Shown here: positions 17,040 to 24,889 of the stretch, piece after piece
Layout: the number at the start of each line of letters is the position of its first letter
Numbering within the stretch: position 1 is the first letter of the stretch
Origin: Pseudobdellovibrionaceae bacterium
GTDB taxonomy: Bacteria > Bdellovibrionota > Bdellovibrionia > Bdellovibrionales > Bdellovibrionaceae
DNA length: 35,627 nt
Assembly (NCBI GenBank): GCA_016785955.1
Contig: JAEUWH010000031.1
Location: 1 to 35,627, forward strand
Direction: 5' to 3'
The notes under the pieces: model-generated
Database searches by the model: none
Told to the model about the DNA's origin: nothing
What the model saw: only the letters and a program-made list of their open reading frames with translations
Translations under genes and position numbers: made by a program

Positions 17040-18722
17040 ATGAGTCAAAATCACAAATTGAAACTGGAACCTAAATTTGAAATTTTTGGTAGCTACATTC
17101 TGTTAAAAAAAATAGCCGAAGGCGGCATGGCTGAAGTTTTTTTAGCCAGACCAAGTTCTTACATGGGAAATGGTCGCCTACTAGTGGTGAAACGCCTTCT
17201 TCCACATTTTTCAAATCAACCTATGTTTCTAAATATGTTTCAAAATGAAATCCAAGTGTTAATGGGCTTTTGTCATCCCAACACTGTGCAGCTTCATGAT
17301 TTTGGTAAAGTCGAAGATCAGCCATTTATTGCCATGGAATTTCTTAATGGTAAAAATCTACGTGATTTGTCAAATAAAATGCTCCTGAAAAAGGGCGAGA
17401 TGATTCCAGTTCCTGTCGTGTTAAGTTTGATTATTCAAGCGGCGGCTGGTTTGGATTATGCTCACACCTTTATGAACAGCGTAACGGGCGAGACCGCCAA
17501 TACGATTCATCGTGATGTTTCGCCGCAAAACCTGATTGTCTCTTACGAAGGAAACTTAAAAGTAATCGATTTTGGTATTGCTAAGGCCAATACCAATCTA
17601 GACGAAAAAACTCGCATTGGTACGATCAAAGGCAAGGCCGCTTATTTGTCGCCGGAACAAACACGCGGGGAAGTCGTTGATGCGCGTTCGGATATTTTCT
17701 CTTTAGGCATCGTGGCTTGGGAGCTTTTAACTCTTATCCGTTACTATAATCAAAAAGATTCTGATCGGAAAAAGTCTGGACACAATGTCATCGGCATTCG
17801 AGATAACACGGTTTCACCATCTATATACAATGATAAAGTCCCTGTGGATTTAGACATAGCGATTGCTAAAGCACTTCGTATCAATGCAAATGATCGTTAT
17901 CAAACAGCAAAAGAATTTCAATCAGCTCTACGCCAAATCATGCTTAAGTATTTTCCCAATCACACCTATGCGGATACAGGAACCTTTGTTCGCGATTTAT
18001 TCACGGATGAAATCGAAAAAGAAAAAACAGAAGTCTTTGAATTAAATCGCGAGGCACAACAAGCCCTGTTCAAACAGGACACAACGGTGATTGTTCCCGC
18101 CCCCTCTCAATTGACACCCACTGAAGGCATCGTCGAAAAAGACGATAAAGATGAATTCATTCATACGCGAATTGCCGTACTGGAAGGCATGATTAAAATG
18201 ATGGAAACGACAACACGTGTGGCCTCGAGGCTGCCCAAAGGCGAAGTCGACGGTGCGTCGTTTGATCCAAGTTCAGAGACTTGGTTGGCACAAGAGCATT
18301 TCAACAGCCTGCTGGCAGACAATTTGGACATCGATACGACACAGATTTTAAAAATACGCGATAACACAAAAGTGCGGGTCATGGTCGAAGGCCGCATCAA
18401 CATCTATGATATTAACGGCAAAATTATCACCAAAGCCAAATTGCGCAATTGTTGCCTTAGCGGAATTGGTTTCGAAACAGCACCCAGTACCCTGGCCCCA
18501 CAAACGCCAGTGCTGGTAGAGTTCAATGCCGAAGGCTTTGGACCAAAAATGGGTCTTGTCAAATGTGAAGTCCGATGGGTGGCGCCGATTGAAGGTCACT
18601 ATTGGGGGCACCATGTCGGTGGTTTGCAATTTACCAAACTGACTCCCGAGAGCACTAAAAAACTTTCCGACTATCTCAAAAACTATAAACGTTCGGATGG
18701 TTTCGGTATCGACGACCGCTAG
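17040..18722 (+). CDS. Ser/Thr protein kinase fused to a PilZ-like domain
   Basis: 560 residues. Kinase domain (about 18-300): glycine loop IAEGGMAEV, Lys in VVKRLL, catalytic loop HRDVSPQNL (the delta-type variant), DFG, and SPEQ in the activation segment. A linker of about 120 residues follows, then a PilZ-like domain (about 430-545: VRVMVEGRINIYDINGK, NCCLSGIGFE, VRWV...GHHVGGLQF). Known PilZ domains bind c-di-GMP through RxxxR and D/NxSxxG. Here the spacing is RxxxxxR and the second motif begins with Cys (CLSGIG), so c-di-GMP binding is uncertain. No membrane segment, so probably cytosolic. Ribosome site AGGAA before the ATG. The 3' end overlaps the convergent RDD gene by four bases. Confidence 0.85.
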   Translation: MSQNHKLKLEPKFEIFGSYILLKKIAEGGMAEVFLARPSSYMGNGRLLVVKRLLPHFSNQPMFLNMFQNEIQVLMGFCHPNTVQLHDFGKVEDQPFIAMEFLNGKNLRDLSNKMLLKKGEMIPVPVVLSLIIQAAAGLDYAHTFMNSVTGETANTIHRDVSPQNLIVSYEGNLKVIDFGIAKANTNLDEKTRIGTIKGKAAYLSPEQTRGEVVDARSDIFSLGIVAWELLTLIRYYNQKDSDRKKSGHNVIGIRDNTVSPSIYNDKVPVDLDIAIAKALRINANDRYQTAKEFQSALRQIMLKYFPNHTYADTGTFVRDLFTDEIEKEKTEVFELNREAQQALFKQDTTVIVPAPSQLTPTEGIVEKDDKDEFIHTRIAVLEGMIKMMETTTRVASRLPKGEVDGASFDPSSETWLAQEHFNSLLADNLDIDTTQILKIRDNTKVRVMVEGRINIYDINGKIITKAKLRNCCLSGIGFETAPSTLAPQTPVLVEFNAEGFGPKMGLVKCEVRWVAPIEGHYWGHHVGGLQFTKLTPESTKKLSDYLKNYKRSDGFGIDDR

Positions 18723-19333
18723 TCCTCGGCATCCATACTGGCTTCAATTTCTTTCAGCATTTGCATGACATCCTGATTCTGAAAGTAAAAATAAGGTTGG
18801 CGCCAACGAGCCGAATACAATGTCATGGACGCAGTTCTTAAGGACTCTCCACAAAATAGCAAAATAAATCCCAACCCCAAGATCCACCGAATCTCGGGGA
18901 CAGATGGACGTTTATTCGTACTCACCACTTGCGTATTCGCCACCCAGTCGGCCAAATGCGTGCGATTCACTTTAAAAAATGCCAACGCAAATATCGACCA
19001 ACCGAAAAAAAAGCTGAGTCTTGACACCAACACACGCGTGATGGCCTCTTCAAAATTCAAATTTCTTTTTTCCAACCCACCTTCACGACTGATAATCCGT
19101 AGTCCCCATTGCCATTTCCCAAGCGTGGTAGAATAAAAATACAGAGATAACGTTTCATAGAGCACGCTGACTAATACCATATACAACAGATGCGACCAGT
19201 GAATTCTTAACACCTCAGACTTTAAAAAATCTATACAGACACTGATTAAAACCGGCGACTGCAAAAGCATAATATAAGCTTTATCAAGAAAATGTGCGAA
19301 TAATCGGCGCCAGGTTGAAGGGAAATAATACAT
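18719..19333 (-). CDS. RDD-family membrane protein
   Basis: 204 residues. It has the RDD signature: WRRLFAHFLDK near the N-terminus, TTLGKWQWGLRI in the middle and THLADWVANTQVV after the second half. About four membrane helices are visible (around 20-35, 48-70, 105-125, 150-170). The C-terminal 25 residues are acidic and soluble. RDD proteins are of uncertain function; some have been linked to ion transport. The gene starts two bases after the cca stop codon with AAGGATAGG ahead, so it is translated from the cca mRNA. A functional tie to CCA addition is not implied. Confidence 0.8.
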   Translation of the reverse strand: MYYFPSTWRRLFAHFLDKAYIMLLQSPVLISVCIDFLKSEVLRIHWSHLLYMVLVSVLYETLSLYFYSTTLGKWQWGLRIISREGGLEKRNLNFEEAITRVLVSRLSFFFGWSIFALAFFKVNRTHLADWVANTQVVSTNKRPSVPEIRWILGLGFILLFCGESLRTASMTLYSARWRQPYFYFQNQDVMQMLKEIEASMDAED

Positions 19334-19335
19334 GC

Positions 19336-20586
19336 CTATCCTTTTCTAACGGCTTGGGTATCTAGCCAACGTAAGGCGTCTTCTTTTCGGGTCCATTGAA
19401 AAACGAGCTGCTTACGGAACAACAAATCCAAAACTCGACCAAGCTCCACCCCTTGAAAACGCATTTTCAAATCGTCTCCGTTGACGATCGGTTTAATATC
19501 TTTACCTGCATATAGTCGCATAAGCTCGCTCAGTCGATCCAATTTTTGATTGATCTGGCTTTGTTGGTGATGAACCTTATAAAATGGATTGGCTATTTCC
19601 GTTTTTAAAATATTTATGAGCCACCGTAAATCACTTTTATAACTCAACATATGCATATCTTCATCAGACCAATTCAATATCGATAAAATATTATTTTTAA
19701 AATCAAGCGCCTGCACGACCTGTTGGCGGACCTCTGTCGAGCACTTAAATTCTTTAAGCCAAGATTTTATATTTATTCGCGCCGACAGAGACCAAAGTAG
19801 GCATGTCAGCAATTCTGTTTCATTATCGATCGCCGCAGAAAAAAGATAGTCGTGATAATCTAAAATTTCGTTCGGCAATCCATAGTACATCCACAACTTA
19901 TGCGTTGAATAGACGCACACCATCTGCCAAGGGTATTTCAAATTCAAAGACGTTTTTAGCAGTTCTTCTCGTTTTCGCTCCTGCGAAACTTGCCTCAATC
20001 CCTCGCGGTAACGAAGCGCTGATTGTAACGTTGCCTCTTCAATTTTTAACCCAAGCACTAAACCGAATCGAAAACAGCGCAGTATTCTGAGATAGTCTTC
20101 ACTGAATCTTTTATCTGCATTCCCCACGCAACGAAGAATTTTGTTTTCAATATCGGATATGCCATTTTGAAAATCGATGACACTTTTCTTAACTGGATCA
20201 TAAAACAAAGCATTCATCGTGAAATCACGACGAATGGAATCTTCTTCTGGGCCAGAATATTCGATATGCTCTGGGCGACGTCCATCACGATAATCACTTT
20301 CTTTTCGAAACGTGGCCACTTCGATACTGTGTCGTCCTTGAATGACAACAATGATACCAAATTTTTTTCCCACCGCCACCGTATGGGAAAAATGCCGTTC
20401 GACCTCGTCAGGATGAGCTGTCGTTGCAATATCGATATCTTTAGGAACCTTGCCCAGCAAAGCGTCCCGAACACAGCCTCCCGCAAAATAGGATGTATGC
20501 CCGACGGCATTTAATTTCTGAATAATTTCTAGGGCTAATGGGTAGCTGTCTACCAGAGGCAGCTGCAAATCTATCTCGCGACTCAT
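19336..20586 (-). CDS. cca: CCA-adding tRNA nucleotidyltransferase / poly(A) polymerase family
   Basis: Class II nucleotidyltransferase that adds or repairs the 3' CCA of tRNA; 416 residues. Head domain motifs: YFAGGCVRDALLG, DIDIATTAHPDEV (the two metal-binding Asp), SIEVATFRKESDYRDGRRP, EEDSIRRDFTMNALFYDP, and RCVGNADKRFSEDYLRILR. The C-terminal half is helical and poorly conserved, as usual. The poly(A) polymerase of this family is similar, so the activity is not certain. There is no ribosome site; a promoter sits 8 bases ahead of the ATG, suggesting a leaderless mRNA. Divergent from queG and co-transcribed with the RDD gene. Confidence 0.85.
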   Translation of the reverse strand: MSREIDLQLPLVDSYPLALEIIQKLNAVGHTSYFAGGCVRDALLGKVPKDIDIATTAHPDEVERHFSHTVAVGKKFGIIVVIQGRHSIEVATFRKESDYRDGRRPEHIEYSGPEEDSIRRDFTMNALFYDPVKKSVIDFQNGISDIENKILRCVGNADKRFSEDYLRILRCFRFGLVLGLKIEEATLQSALRYREGLRQVSQERKREELLKTSLNLKYPWQMVCVYSTHKLWMYYGLPNEILDYHDYLFSAAIDNETELLTCLLWSLSARINIKSWLKEFKCSTEVRQQVVQALDFKNNILSILNWSDEDMHMLSYKSDLRWLINILKTEIANPFYKVHHQQSQINQKLDRLSELMRLYAGKDIKPIVNGDDLKMRFQGVELGRVLDLLFRKQLVFQWTRKEDALRWLDTQAVRKG

Positions 20587-20591
20587 TTGGA

Positions 20592-20624
20592 TTGATTATA
20601 CGGCGTGAAAGTCCTAATATTCAA
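20592..20624. promoter_or_regulatory. Interlocked divergent promoters of cca and queG
   Basis: Minus strand (cca): TTGAAT at 20619-20624, an 18-base spacer, and a perfect TATAAT at 20595-20600; only 8 bases separate the -10 box from the ATG at 20586. Plus strand (queG): TTGATT at 20592-20597, a 17-base spacer and TAATAT at 20615-20620; 10 bases separate it from the ATG at 20631. The boxes of the two promoters overlap, so polymerase binding should be mutually exclusive. Neither gene has a Shine-Dalgarno site. Confidence 0.55.
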
Positions 20625-20630
20625 CCTCGA

Positions 20631-21671
20631 ATGAAGCCAAATCTGCCTATCGAGGAATTAATTTTAAGCCTGGGGTTTTCCCACTATGGTTATAGCGCGA
20701 TAACCAGCCCCTTAAGCTGGGATCATTATGTACGCTGGATCGAAAACAACTATCATGGCGAGATGGATTATCTGCGACGACATTTGGAAATCAAGCGAGA
20801 CCTTAAACATATCCATGCTACAGCCGCCTCGATTATCAGTCTCGCCCACCCTTATCGCAGCTTAACCGAAAATCATGAATTTCCATTTTCAAATTTAAAA
20901 GTCGCTTTGTACGCTCAAGATAAAGATTATCATCACTGGTTAAAAGAAAAACTGGAAAAAATTGTTGGTCATTTAAAATCCCAGTACCCAAACGATTTTT
21001 TCATGTCCTCTACTGATTCCTTTCCTATTTTAGAACGCGACTTTTCTTACCAAAACAGGCTGGGCTGGATCGGCAAAAATTCGTGCCTTATTCACCCCAA
21101 AAAGGGCTCTTTGTTTTTACTTGGAAATATCGTGACTTCGGTTACGTGGCCATCCGAGAAATCTGATCCACTGCCTGATTTTTGCGGCACATGCACACGT
21201 TGCATTGATCAGTGCCCAACTTCTGCAATTCATGACAATAAAACCATCGATTCAAAAAAATGCATCTCTTATTGGACAATCGAGTCCAAAACAAATCCTC
21301 CCTTAGAGCTAGCGGCTCAATTTAGAGGACATTTCTTTGGATGTGATATTTGCCAAACGGTCTGCCCATGGAACCAAAAGGTTTTTAAAAACTCGAGCCT
21401 ATTCCAAAAAGCACACGCCCCCACGGCTGTTGATGAAAACTTGATTTCAGAGCTACGATTCATTCTGACTAGTTCAGGCAAACAAATACTGAAAACTCTG
21501 AAAGATACGGCCTTGATTCGTTCGGGCGCTCGTGGCTTAAAACGCAATGCTTTGATTGTGATTGCCAATCTGAATATTTACCCTCTGACTAACGAAGTGC
21601 GGGCCTATTTGGAACACCCAGAACTAAAAGACATAGCTCAGTGGTGCTTAGCAAATTTACATCAATCCTAG
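20631..21671 (+). CDS. queG: Epoxyqueuosine reductase
   Basis: Last step of queuosine synthesis: reduces epoxyqueuosine to queuosine at tRNA position 34 using cobalamin and two [4Fe-4S] clusters. 346 residues from the ATG at 20631; the frame also opens earlier, but that part overlaps cca. Motifs: YHGEMDYLRRH, DSFPILERDF with the likely catalytic Asp, RLGWIGKNSCLI, cluster motif CGTCTRCIDQCP, and the second cluster from CISYW plus FGCDICQTVCPWN. It lacks the C-terminal HEAT extension of some homologues, consistent with the length. The 3' end overlaps the convergent HPt-like gene by 15 bases. No other queuosine gene lies in the window. Confidence 0.9.
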   Translation: MKPNLPIEELILSLGFSHYGYSAITSPLSWDHYVRWIENNYHGEMDYLRRHLEIKRDLKHIHATAASIISLAHPYRSLTENHEFPFSNLKVALYAQDKDYHHWLKEKLEKIVGHLKSQYPNDFFMSSTDSFPILERDFSYQNRLGWIGKNSCLIHPKKGSLFLLGNIVTSVTWPSEKSDPLPDFCGTCTRCIDQCPTSAIHDNKTIDSKKCISYWTIESKTNPPLELAAQFRGHFFGCDICQTVCPWNQKVFKNSSLFQKAHAPTAVDENLISELRFILTSSGKQILKTLKDTALIRSGARGLKRNALIVIANLNIYPLTNEVRAYLEHPELKDIAQWCLANLHQS

Positions 21672-22178
21672 TTTTTTCATTAGATCTTCGATCTCGTTAG
21701 GTTTTTGCTTACTGTCCTCTATACTTTTTTCGCCCACTGTATCGCGAATATTTTTGCCAAATTGACCGGATACCCACTGCAAGCGATCCAGAAACGTATG
21801 GCTCAGCTGAGTTCGCTCGATATTTTTCCCACTTTCCAATTTGTTTACCATATCTTGCAGGCTTTCGGTGGCATCCAACAAAAGCGCCACGCAAATCATC
21901 ACAAAGTCAGGGCTACCCAAGATCTGTGATGACTTGTAACCAACCGCTTTACAAAGAGCACAGTAATCACCAACAAAATGCAGCGAGTGTGTTTCATCGA
22001 CCATCATGGCTAGACTCTTTGAACCGCCCATAATTCGATCGACATTGTTGCCATATTCTTCAAGGCGTTTCAGTTTATGGGGATCCGATTCGACCTCTTC
22101 TAGAATTTCTAGACTTTGTGAAATTAAAGATTTGGATTCTTGGATGAATTCTTTTAAAATTGAAGGATCTAAAGTCAT
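21657..22178 (-). CDS. HPt-like helical protein lacking the phospho-histidine
   Basis: 173 residues, mostly helical. The first half resembles an HPt domain of the CheA N-terminal type: LKEFIQESKSLISQSLEILE, then KRLEEYGNNVDRIMGGSKSL. The usual motif is xxHTLKGSA; here it reads VDRIMGGSKS, so the His is Asp and the Lys is Met. It therefore cannot be a normal phosphotransfer protein and may be a binding or decoy partner. A second helical block carries Cys residues (GDYCALCKAVGYKS). The tail is charged and ends DLMKKLGLM. No ribosome site; promoter-like boxes end 6 bases before the ATG. Divergent from the HD-GYP gene, 39 bases apart, so the two may act together. Confidence 0.65.
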   Translation of the reverse strand: MTLDPSILKEFIQESKSLISQSLEILEEVESDPHKLKRLEEYGNNVDRIMGGSKSLAMMVDETHSLHFVGDYCALCKAVGYKSSQILGSPDFVMICVALLLDATESLQDMVNKLESGKNIERTQLSHTFLDRLQWVSGQFGKNIRDTVGEKSIEDSKQKPNEIEDLMKKLGLM

Positions 22179-22206
22179 GAGTTCAGTCTAACAAAATTGA
22201 TTTTAA
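22179..22206 (-). promoter_or_regulatory. Promoter for the HPt-like gene, leaderless spacing
   Basis: Minus strand: TTGTCC, 16-base spacer, TAGACT, then six bases to the ATG at 22178. There is no Shine-Dalgarno site. Both boxes match the sigma-70 consensus at four of six positions. The opposite strand holds the AAGGA ribosome site of the divergent HD-GYP gene. Confidence 0.4.
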
Positions 22207-22217
22207 GGACAACTGAA

Positions 22218-23147
22218 ATGAATCATACTTCAATCCGTGTCAGTACCTTGCGAGGTGATTCCAAAATCAATTTTGACGTCTTCGTAAAGATAAACGAAAA
22301 AATGATCCATTACCTTCGTCGAGGTGACAGTTTCGAAGGCACTCGATTGAAACGGCTCAAGGAAAAAAAACTCAAAAATCTCTACATTCTTGTCGAGGAT
22401 GAACCCCACTACCGTACCTACTTAAAAACCAATATCGATTCAGCGTATGATCCTAATTCCAAAAAGGACGTACAAACTCGCGCCGAGATTATTCAAGGGG
22501 ATCAGCAGTCTCGGGTCGAAGACGTTTTTGAAAATCCCGAAAACAAAGAGTTTTATCTTGGTACAAAAACAGCCTCGCACAAGTTCGTCGAGTTTCTAAC
22601 AAAAAACTCCCTGGCCGCTGCGGCCGTATTAAAAATTGAGAATTCTGATAAAAATCTCGCTCACCATGGCGTAACGGTGGCGACACTGGCCGTGGCTTTA
22701 AGCCATAAGATGAAACAAGAAGACCAAAAGGTTATCCAATGGCTCACGTTTGGTTCACTGTTACATGATATTGGATTACACGAAACGCCGGTGGTTTACA
22801 CGCAGCCACTTAATTTGCTATCTCCCGAAGATCTGAAACTGTATAGAGGCCATCCCCACGTGGGCATTGAGAAACTCAAAAATACGGAACATTTTGATCC
22901 CCAGGTTTTAAAAATTATTAACGAACATGAAGAGTGTTTAGATGGCTCTGGTTACCCAAAAGGAATGCTTGAAAAACAATTGGATCCCCTTTCCATTATC
23001 GTTGCCACGTGCAATGCGATGGATCGTCTACTCACTTTTGAAGCAATATCAAAAACCGATGCTCCGAAGCGATTGATGATTGATCAGGTCGGCAAACATC
23101 CGTTGGACCAAATCAAACTTTTAAGTGAAATCATCAAATCACTCTAG
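22218..23147 (+). CDS. HD-GYP domain protein, probable c-di-GMP phosphodiesterase
   Basis: 309 residues from the ATG at 22218 (AAGGA eight bases ahead; a TTG at 22197 is less likely). The N-terminal domain (about 10-75: INFDVFVKINEKMIHYLRRG, then TRLKRLKEKKLKNLYI) resembles a module often fused to HD-GYP domains in delta-type bacteria. The HD-GYP domain (about 145-305) has an initial His (AHHGVTVATLAVALSH), LLHDIG, RGHPHVG, NEHEECLDGSGYP and DPLSIIVATCNAMDR, so the metal ligands and GYP tripeptide are present. Likely hydrolyses c-di-GMP in the cytoplasm, opposing the diguanylate cyclase at 30507-31598. Convergent with the glycerophosphodiesterase gene. Confidence 0.85.
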   Translation: MNHTSIRVSTLRGDSKINFDVFVKINEKMIHYLRRGDSFEGTRLKRLKEKKLKNLYILVEDEPHYRTYLKTNIDSAYDPNSKKDVQTRAEIIQGDQQSRVEDVFENPENKEFYLGTKTASHKFVEFLTKNSLAAAAVLKIENSDKNLAHHGVTVATLAVALSHKMKQEDQKVIQWLTFGSLLHDIGLHETPVVYTQPLNLLSPEDLKLYRGHPHVGIEKLKNTEHFDPQVLKIINEHEECLDGSGYPKGMLEKQLDPLSIIVATCNAMDRLLTFEAISKTDAPKRLMIDQVGKHPLDQIKLLSEIIKSL

Positions 23148-23219
23148 GGCCTGTTTTTACAATGCGGCTTTACAAGCTAACTTTACAATCTATTTTTACA
23201 AATCCATGCCCATACCAAC

Positions 23220-23262
23220 TGTCTTTACACAGCCCATCTGTGTCTTTACCAACCCATCTGTA
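23220..23262 (+). repeat. TTACCA-type intergenic tandem repeat, copy B
   Basis: Two 21-base units: TGTCTTTACACAGCCCATCTG at 23220 and TGTCTTTACCAACCCATCTG at 23241. The second unit matches the 22-base units near 35225 at 17 of its first 19 positions. Upstream, 23155-23205 carries further CTTTACAA or TTTTACAA words at irregular spacing. The whole sits in the 226-base convergent gap. Confidence 0.5.
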
Positions 23263-23275
23263 TTTCTGGTCTTAG

Positions 23276-23305
23276 AAAGACAGTTGTCTTTTCCATAAAG
23301 ACAAC
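23276..23305. terminator. Nested inverted repeat, possible bidirectional terminator
   Basis: GTTGTCTTT (23283-23291) pairs with AAAGACAAC (23297-23305) around TCCAT, a 9-base stem. The same middle arm, TGTCTTT (23285-23291), also pairs with AAAGACA at 23276-23282 with a 2-base loop. The structures exclude each other. Being in a convergent gap, it may end transcripts from both sides; no clean T-run follows, so this is uncertain. Confidence 0.4.
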
Positions 23306-23373
23306 CACGCCAATATAACGGGATTTCTCTGTTAAAACTGCACAATTTGTATGATTTTCAGTAAAAAAAATGC

Positions 23374-24477
23374 TCAATTCAGGACGCTCTCTACTGCTTT
23401 AAGGGCCTTGACTGCCGTATCTGGGAAATCGCTAAATACCCCATCTACACCTAACTTATAAAAAAACTCGTACTCCTTCATCGGGTCTGTCAAAGGTTTC
23501 AAAATAAAAAAAGACTCGTTCCTAAATGTATAGGGAAAAATACGAAAATCTAACAAACGTGCATTTTTCAAAACATCATTGGCAACCAAAGAATCGTCTT
23601 TAGCGTTATTTTCCACAACAAGATATTTTTTATAAGGACCCAGCGCCATCGCGTACTTGCGAATTTCACGTAAACCCTCGTTAGTCACCATATCCCGGTA
23701 AGTGATTTTTTTTGATTTCAAATCATAAGGAGATTCTTTTGGATCGCCAAGCAATTGCACTAGACTGTATTTGGTAGTAGCCGCTAGCTCGCGCAAGTTA
23801 CCCACCTCAAACGATTGAATATAGACTTGATCCAGTTTCTGACTCCACGTCTTTTCAGCCAAAACTCGTAAAAGTTCTTTTTCTATATTCAACCCCACAC
23901 TACGAAAGTACGTCGAATGTTTGATTTCAGGAATGATGCCAATTTTTTTCCCGTGCTTGGTGTTGTACTGATCTACGGCATCGATGATTTCCGCCAGCGT
24001 GGGCACCAAAAATGCCTGCTGATCCATTTGCGGTCGAAACGCTAACCGTTGCTTTGCTTTTAGTTTCTTTACTTCGGCCAAAGTAAAGTCTTCGACAAAC
24101 CAACCTGTGACTTTTGCATCTTCGATCACTTTGGTCGTCTTGCGATCTGGAAACACACTGGCTACATTGGTGGTATCTGAAATTTCATTCTCGTGCCGGG
24201 CCACCAACACACCATCTTTGGTCATCACCAAATCCGGCTCCACAAAATCAGCTCCCATTTCCATGCCGCGAATATAGGCTTCCAATGTATGCTCTGGCAA
24301 ATAACCACTGGCTCCTCGATGGGCAATCACCAATGGACGGCGAGGTGATTGAGTCTGCACCTCTTCGGTCGCCCGAGAAGACTCTGTGGTCGAGACACAC
24401 CCGGCAACAGTCAGCACACCGACCAAGCCCAATAATGCCCCTACATTTCTACTTTTGAACCATTTCGCAATTATCAT
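23374..24477 (-). CDS. glpQ: Glycerophosphodiester phosphodiesterase, lipoprotein (GlpQ-like)
   Basis: Hydrolyses glycerophosphodiesters to glycerol-3-phosphate and an alcohol. 367 residues. The N-terminus is a lipoprotein signal with lipobox LTVAGC (Cys about 27), so the enzyme is membrane-anchored, facing the periplasm or surface. Catalytic motifs: IAHRGASGYLPEHT, the ExD pair in FVEPDLVMTKDG, and His in VARHENE; later Glu in IIPEIKHS and the closing GVDGVFSDFPD. These match the periplasmic GlpQ subtype rather than cytosolic UgpQ. The ATG has AGAGG about five bases ahead and overlaps the upstream small membrane protein gene by 29 bases. Confidence 0.9.
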   Translation of the reverse strand: MIIAKWFKSRNVGALLGLVGVLTVAGCVSTTESSRATEEVQTQSPRRPLVIAHRGASGYLPEHTLEAYIRGMEMGADFVEPDLVMTKDGVLVARHENEISDTTNVASVFPDRKTTKVIEDAKVTGWFVEDFTLAEVKKLKAKQRLAFRPQMDQQAFLVPTLAEIIDAVDQYNTKHGKKIGIIPEIKHSTYFRSVGLNIEKELLRVLAEKTWSQKLDQVYIQSFEVGNLRELAATTKYSLVQLLGDPKESPYDLKSKKITYRDMVTNEGLREIRKYAMALGPYKKYLVVENNAKDDSLVANDVLKNARLLDFRIFPYTFRNESFFILKPLTDPMKEYEFFYKLGVDGVFSDFPDTAVKALKAVESVLN

Positions 24478-24847
24478 AAAGCCTCTTTACCCGAACGTTA
24501 TAGTATGTTCCTGACTTCTGAAGATTCCACGGTGGATACGGATAAAAAACAGCTTCTACGCATTGCCCTTCTCGGACGACGCCCCACTGACGATCTTCTG
24601 AAGACCCGGTTACAATCTCTTGAGTCGCATGCTCTTTCACACCGACGGCAAATGAGTATATTTTATTTGTAGGATCCGCAGAACCCGCAATAAATGCCGT
24701 ATTCTCTAGCAGTTGTTTTACACCATTCACTTCGCCCATAACAGTTCGTGCGTGGATATAGGGATAAAACAAAACATACGCAATTCCAAGACCGGCAAGT
24801 ATAATCACAATGCCGACCGACATTAACAACTTCTTAAGACTTTTCAT
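24449..24847 (-). CDS. Small single-span membrane protein, unknown
   Basis: 132 residues, not recognised. One N-terminal membrane helix (about 8-28: LMSVGIVIILAGLGIAYVLF), then an exported domain of about 100 residues with a Cys pair (GQCVEAVFYPYPPW and DNCEMVQK) that could form a disulfide. Pro/Tyr-rich segment in between. AAGGG precedes the ATG. It overlaps the start of glpQ by 29 bases on the same strand, so the two are translationally close and probably one operon. It is divergent from the MFS gene. Confidence 0.65.
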   Translation of the reverse strand: MKSLKKLLMSVGIVIILAGLGIAYVLFYPYIHARTVMGEVNGVKQLLENTAFIAGSADPTNKIYSFAVGVKEHATQEIVTGSSEDRQWGVVREGQCVEAVFYPYPPWNLQKSGTYYNVRVKRLYDNCEMVQK

Positions 24848-24848
24848 A

Positions 24849-24877
24849 ATGACAGCCCTTTCATTTCTGCATACAAT
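24849..24877 (+). promoter_or_regulatory. Promoter of the MFS gene, near-leaderless
   Basis: ATGACA at 24849-24854 and TACAAT at 24872-24877, with a 17-base spacer; each box matches the sigma-70 consensus at five of six positions. The ATG is 12 bases after the -10 box, giving a predicted leader of roughly five bases. No Shine-Dalgarno sequence is present. Confidence 0.5.
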
Positions 24878-24889
24878 GATATTTCTTAT

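Noticed and set aside
23144-23154. CTAGGGCCTGT shared in inverted form with 31737-31747 as a repeat family
   Set aside because: Eleven-base matches are expected by chance in 35 kb; noted only as a lead.
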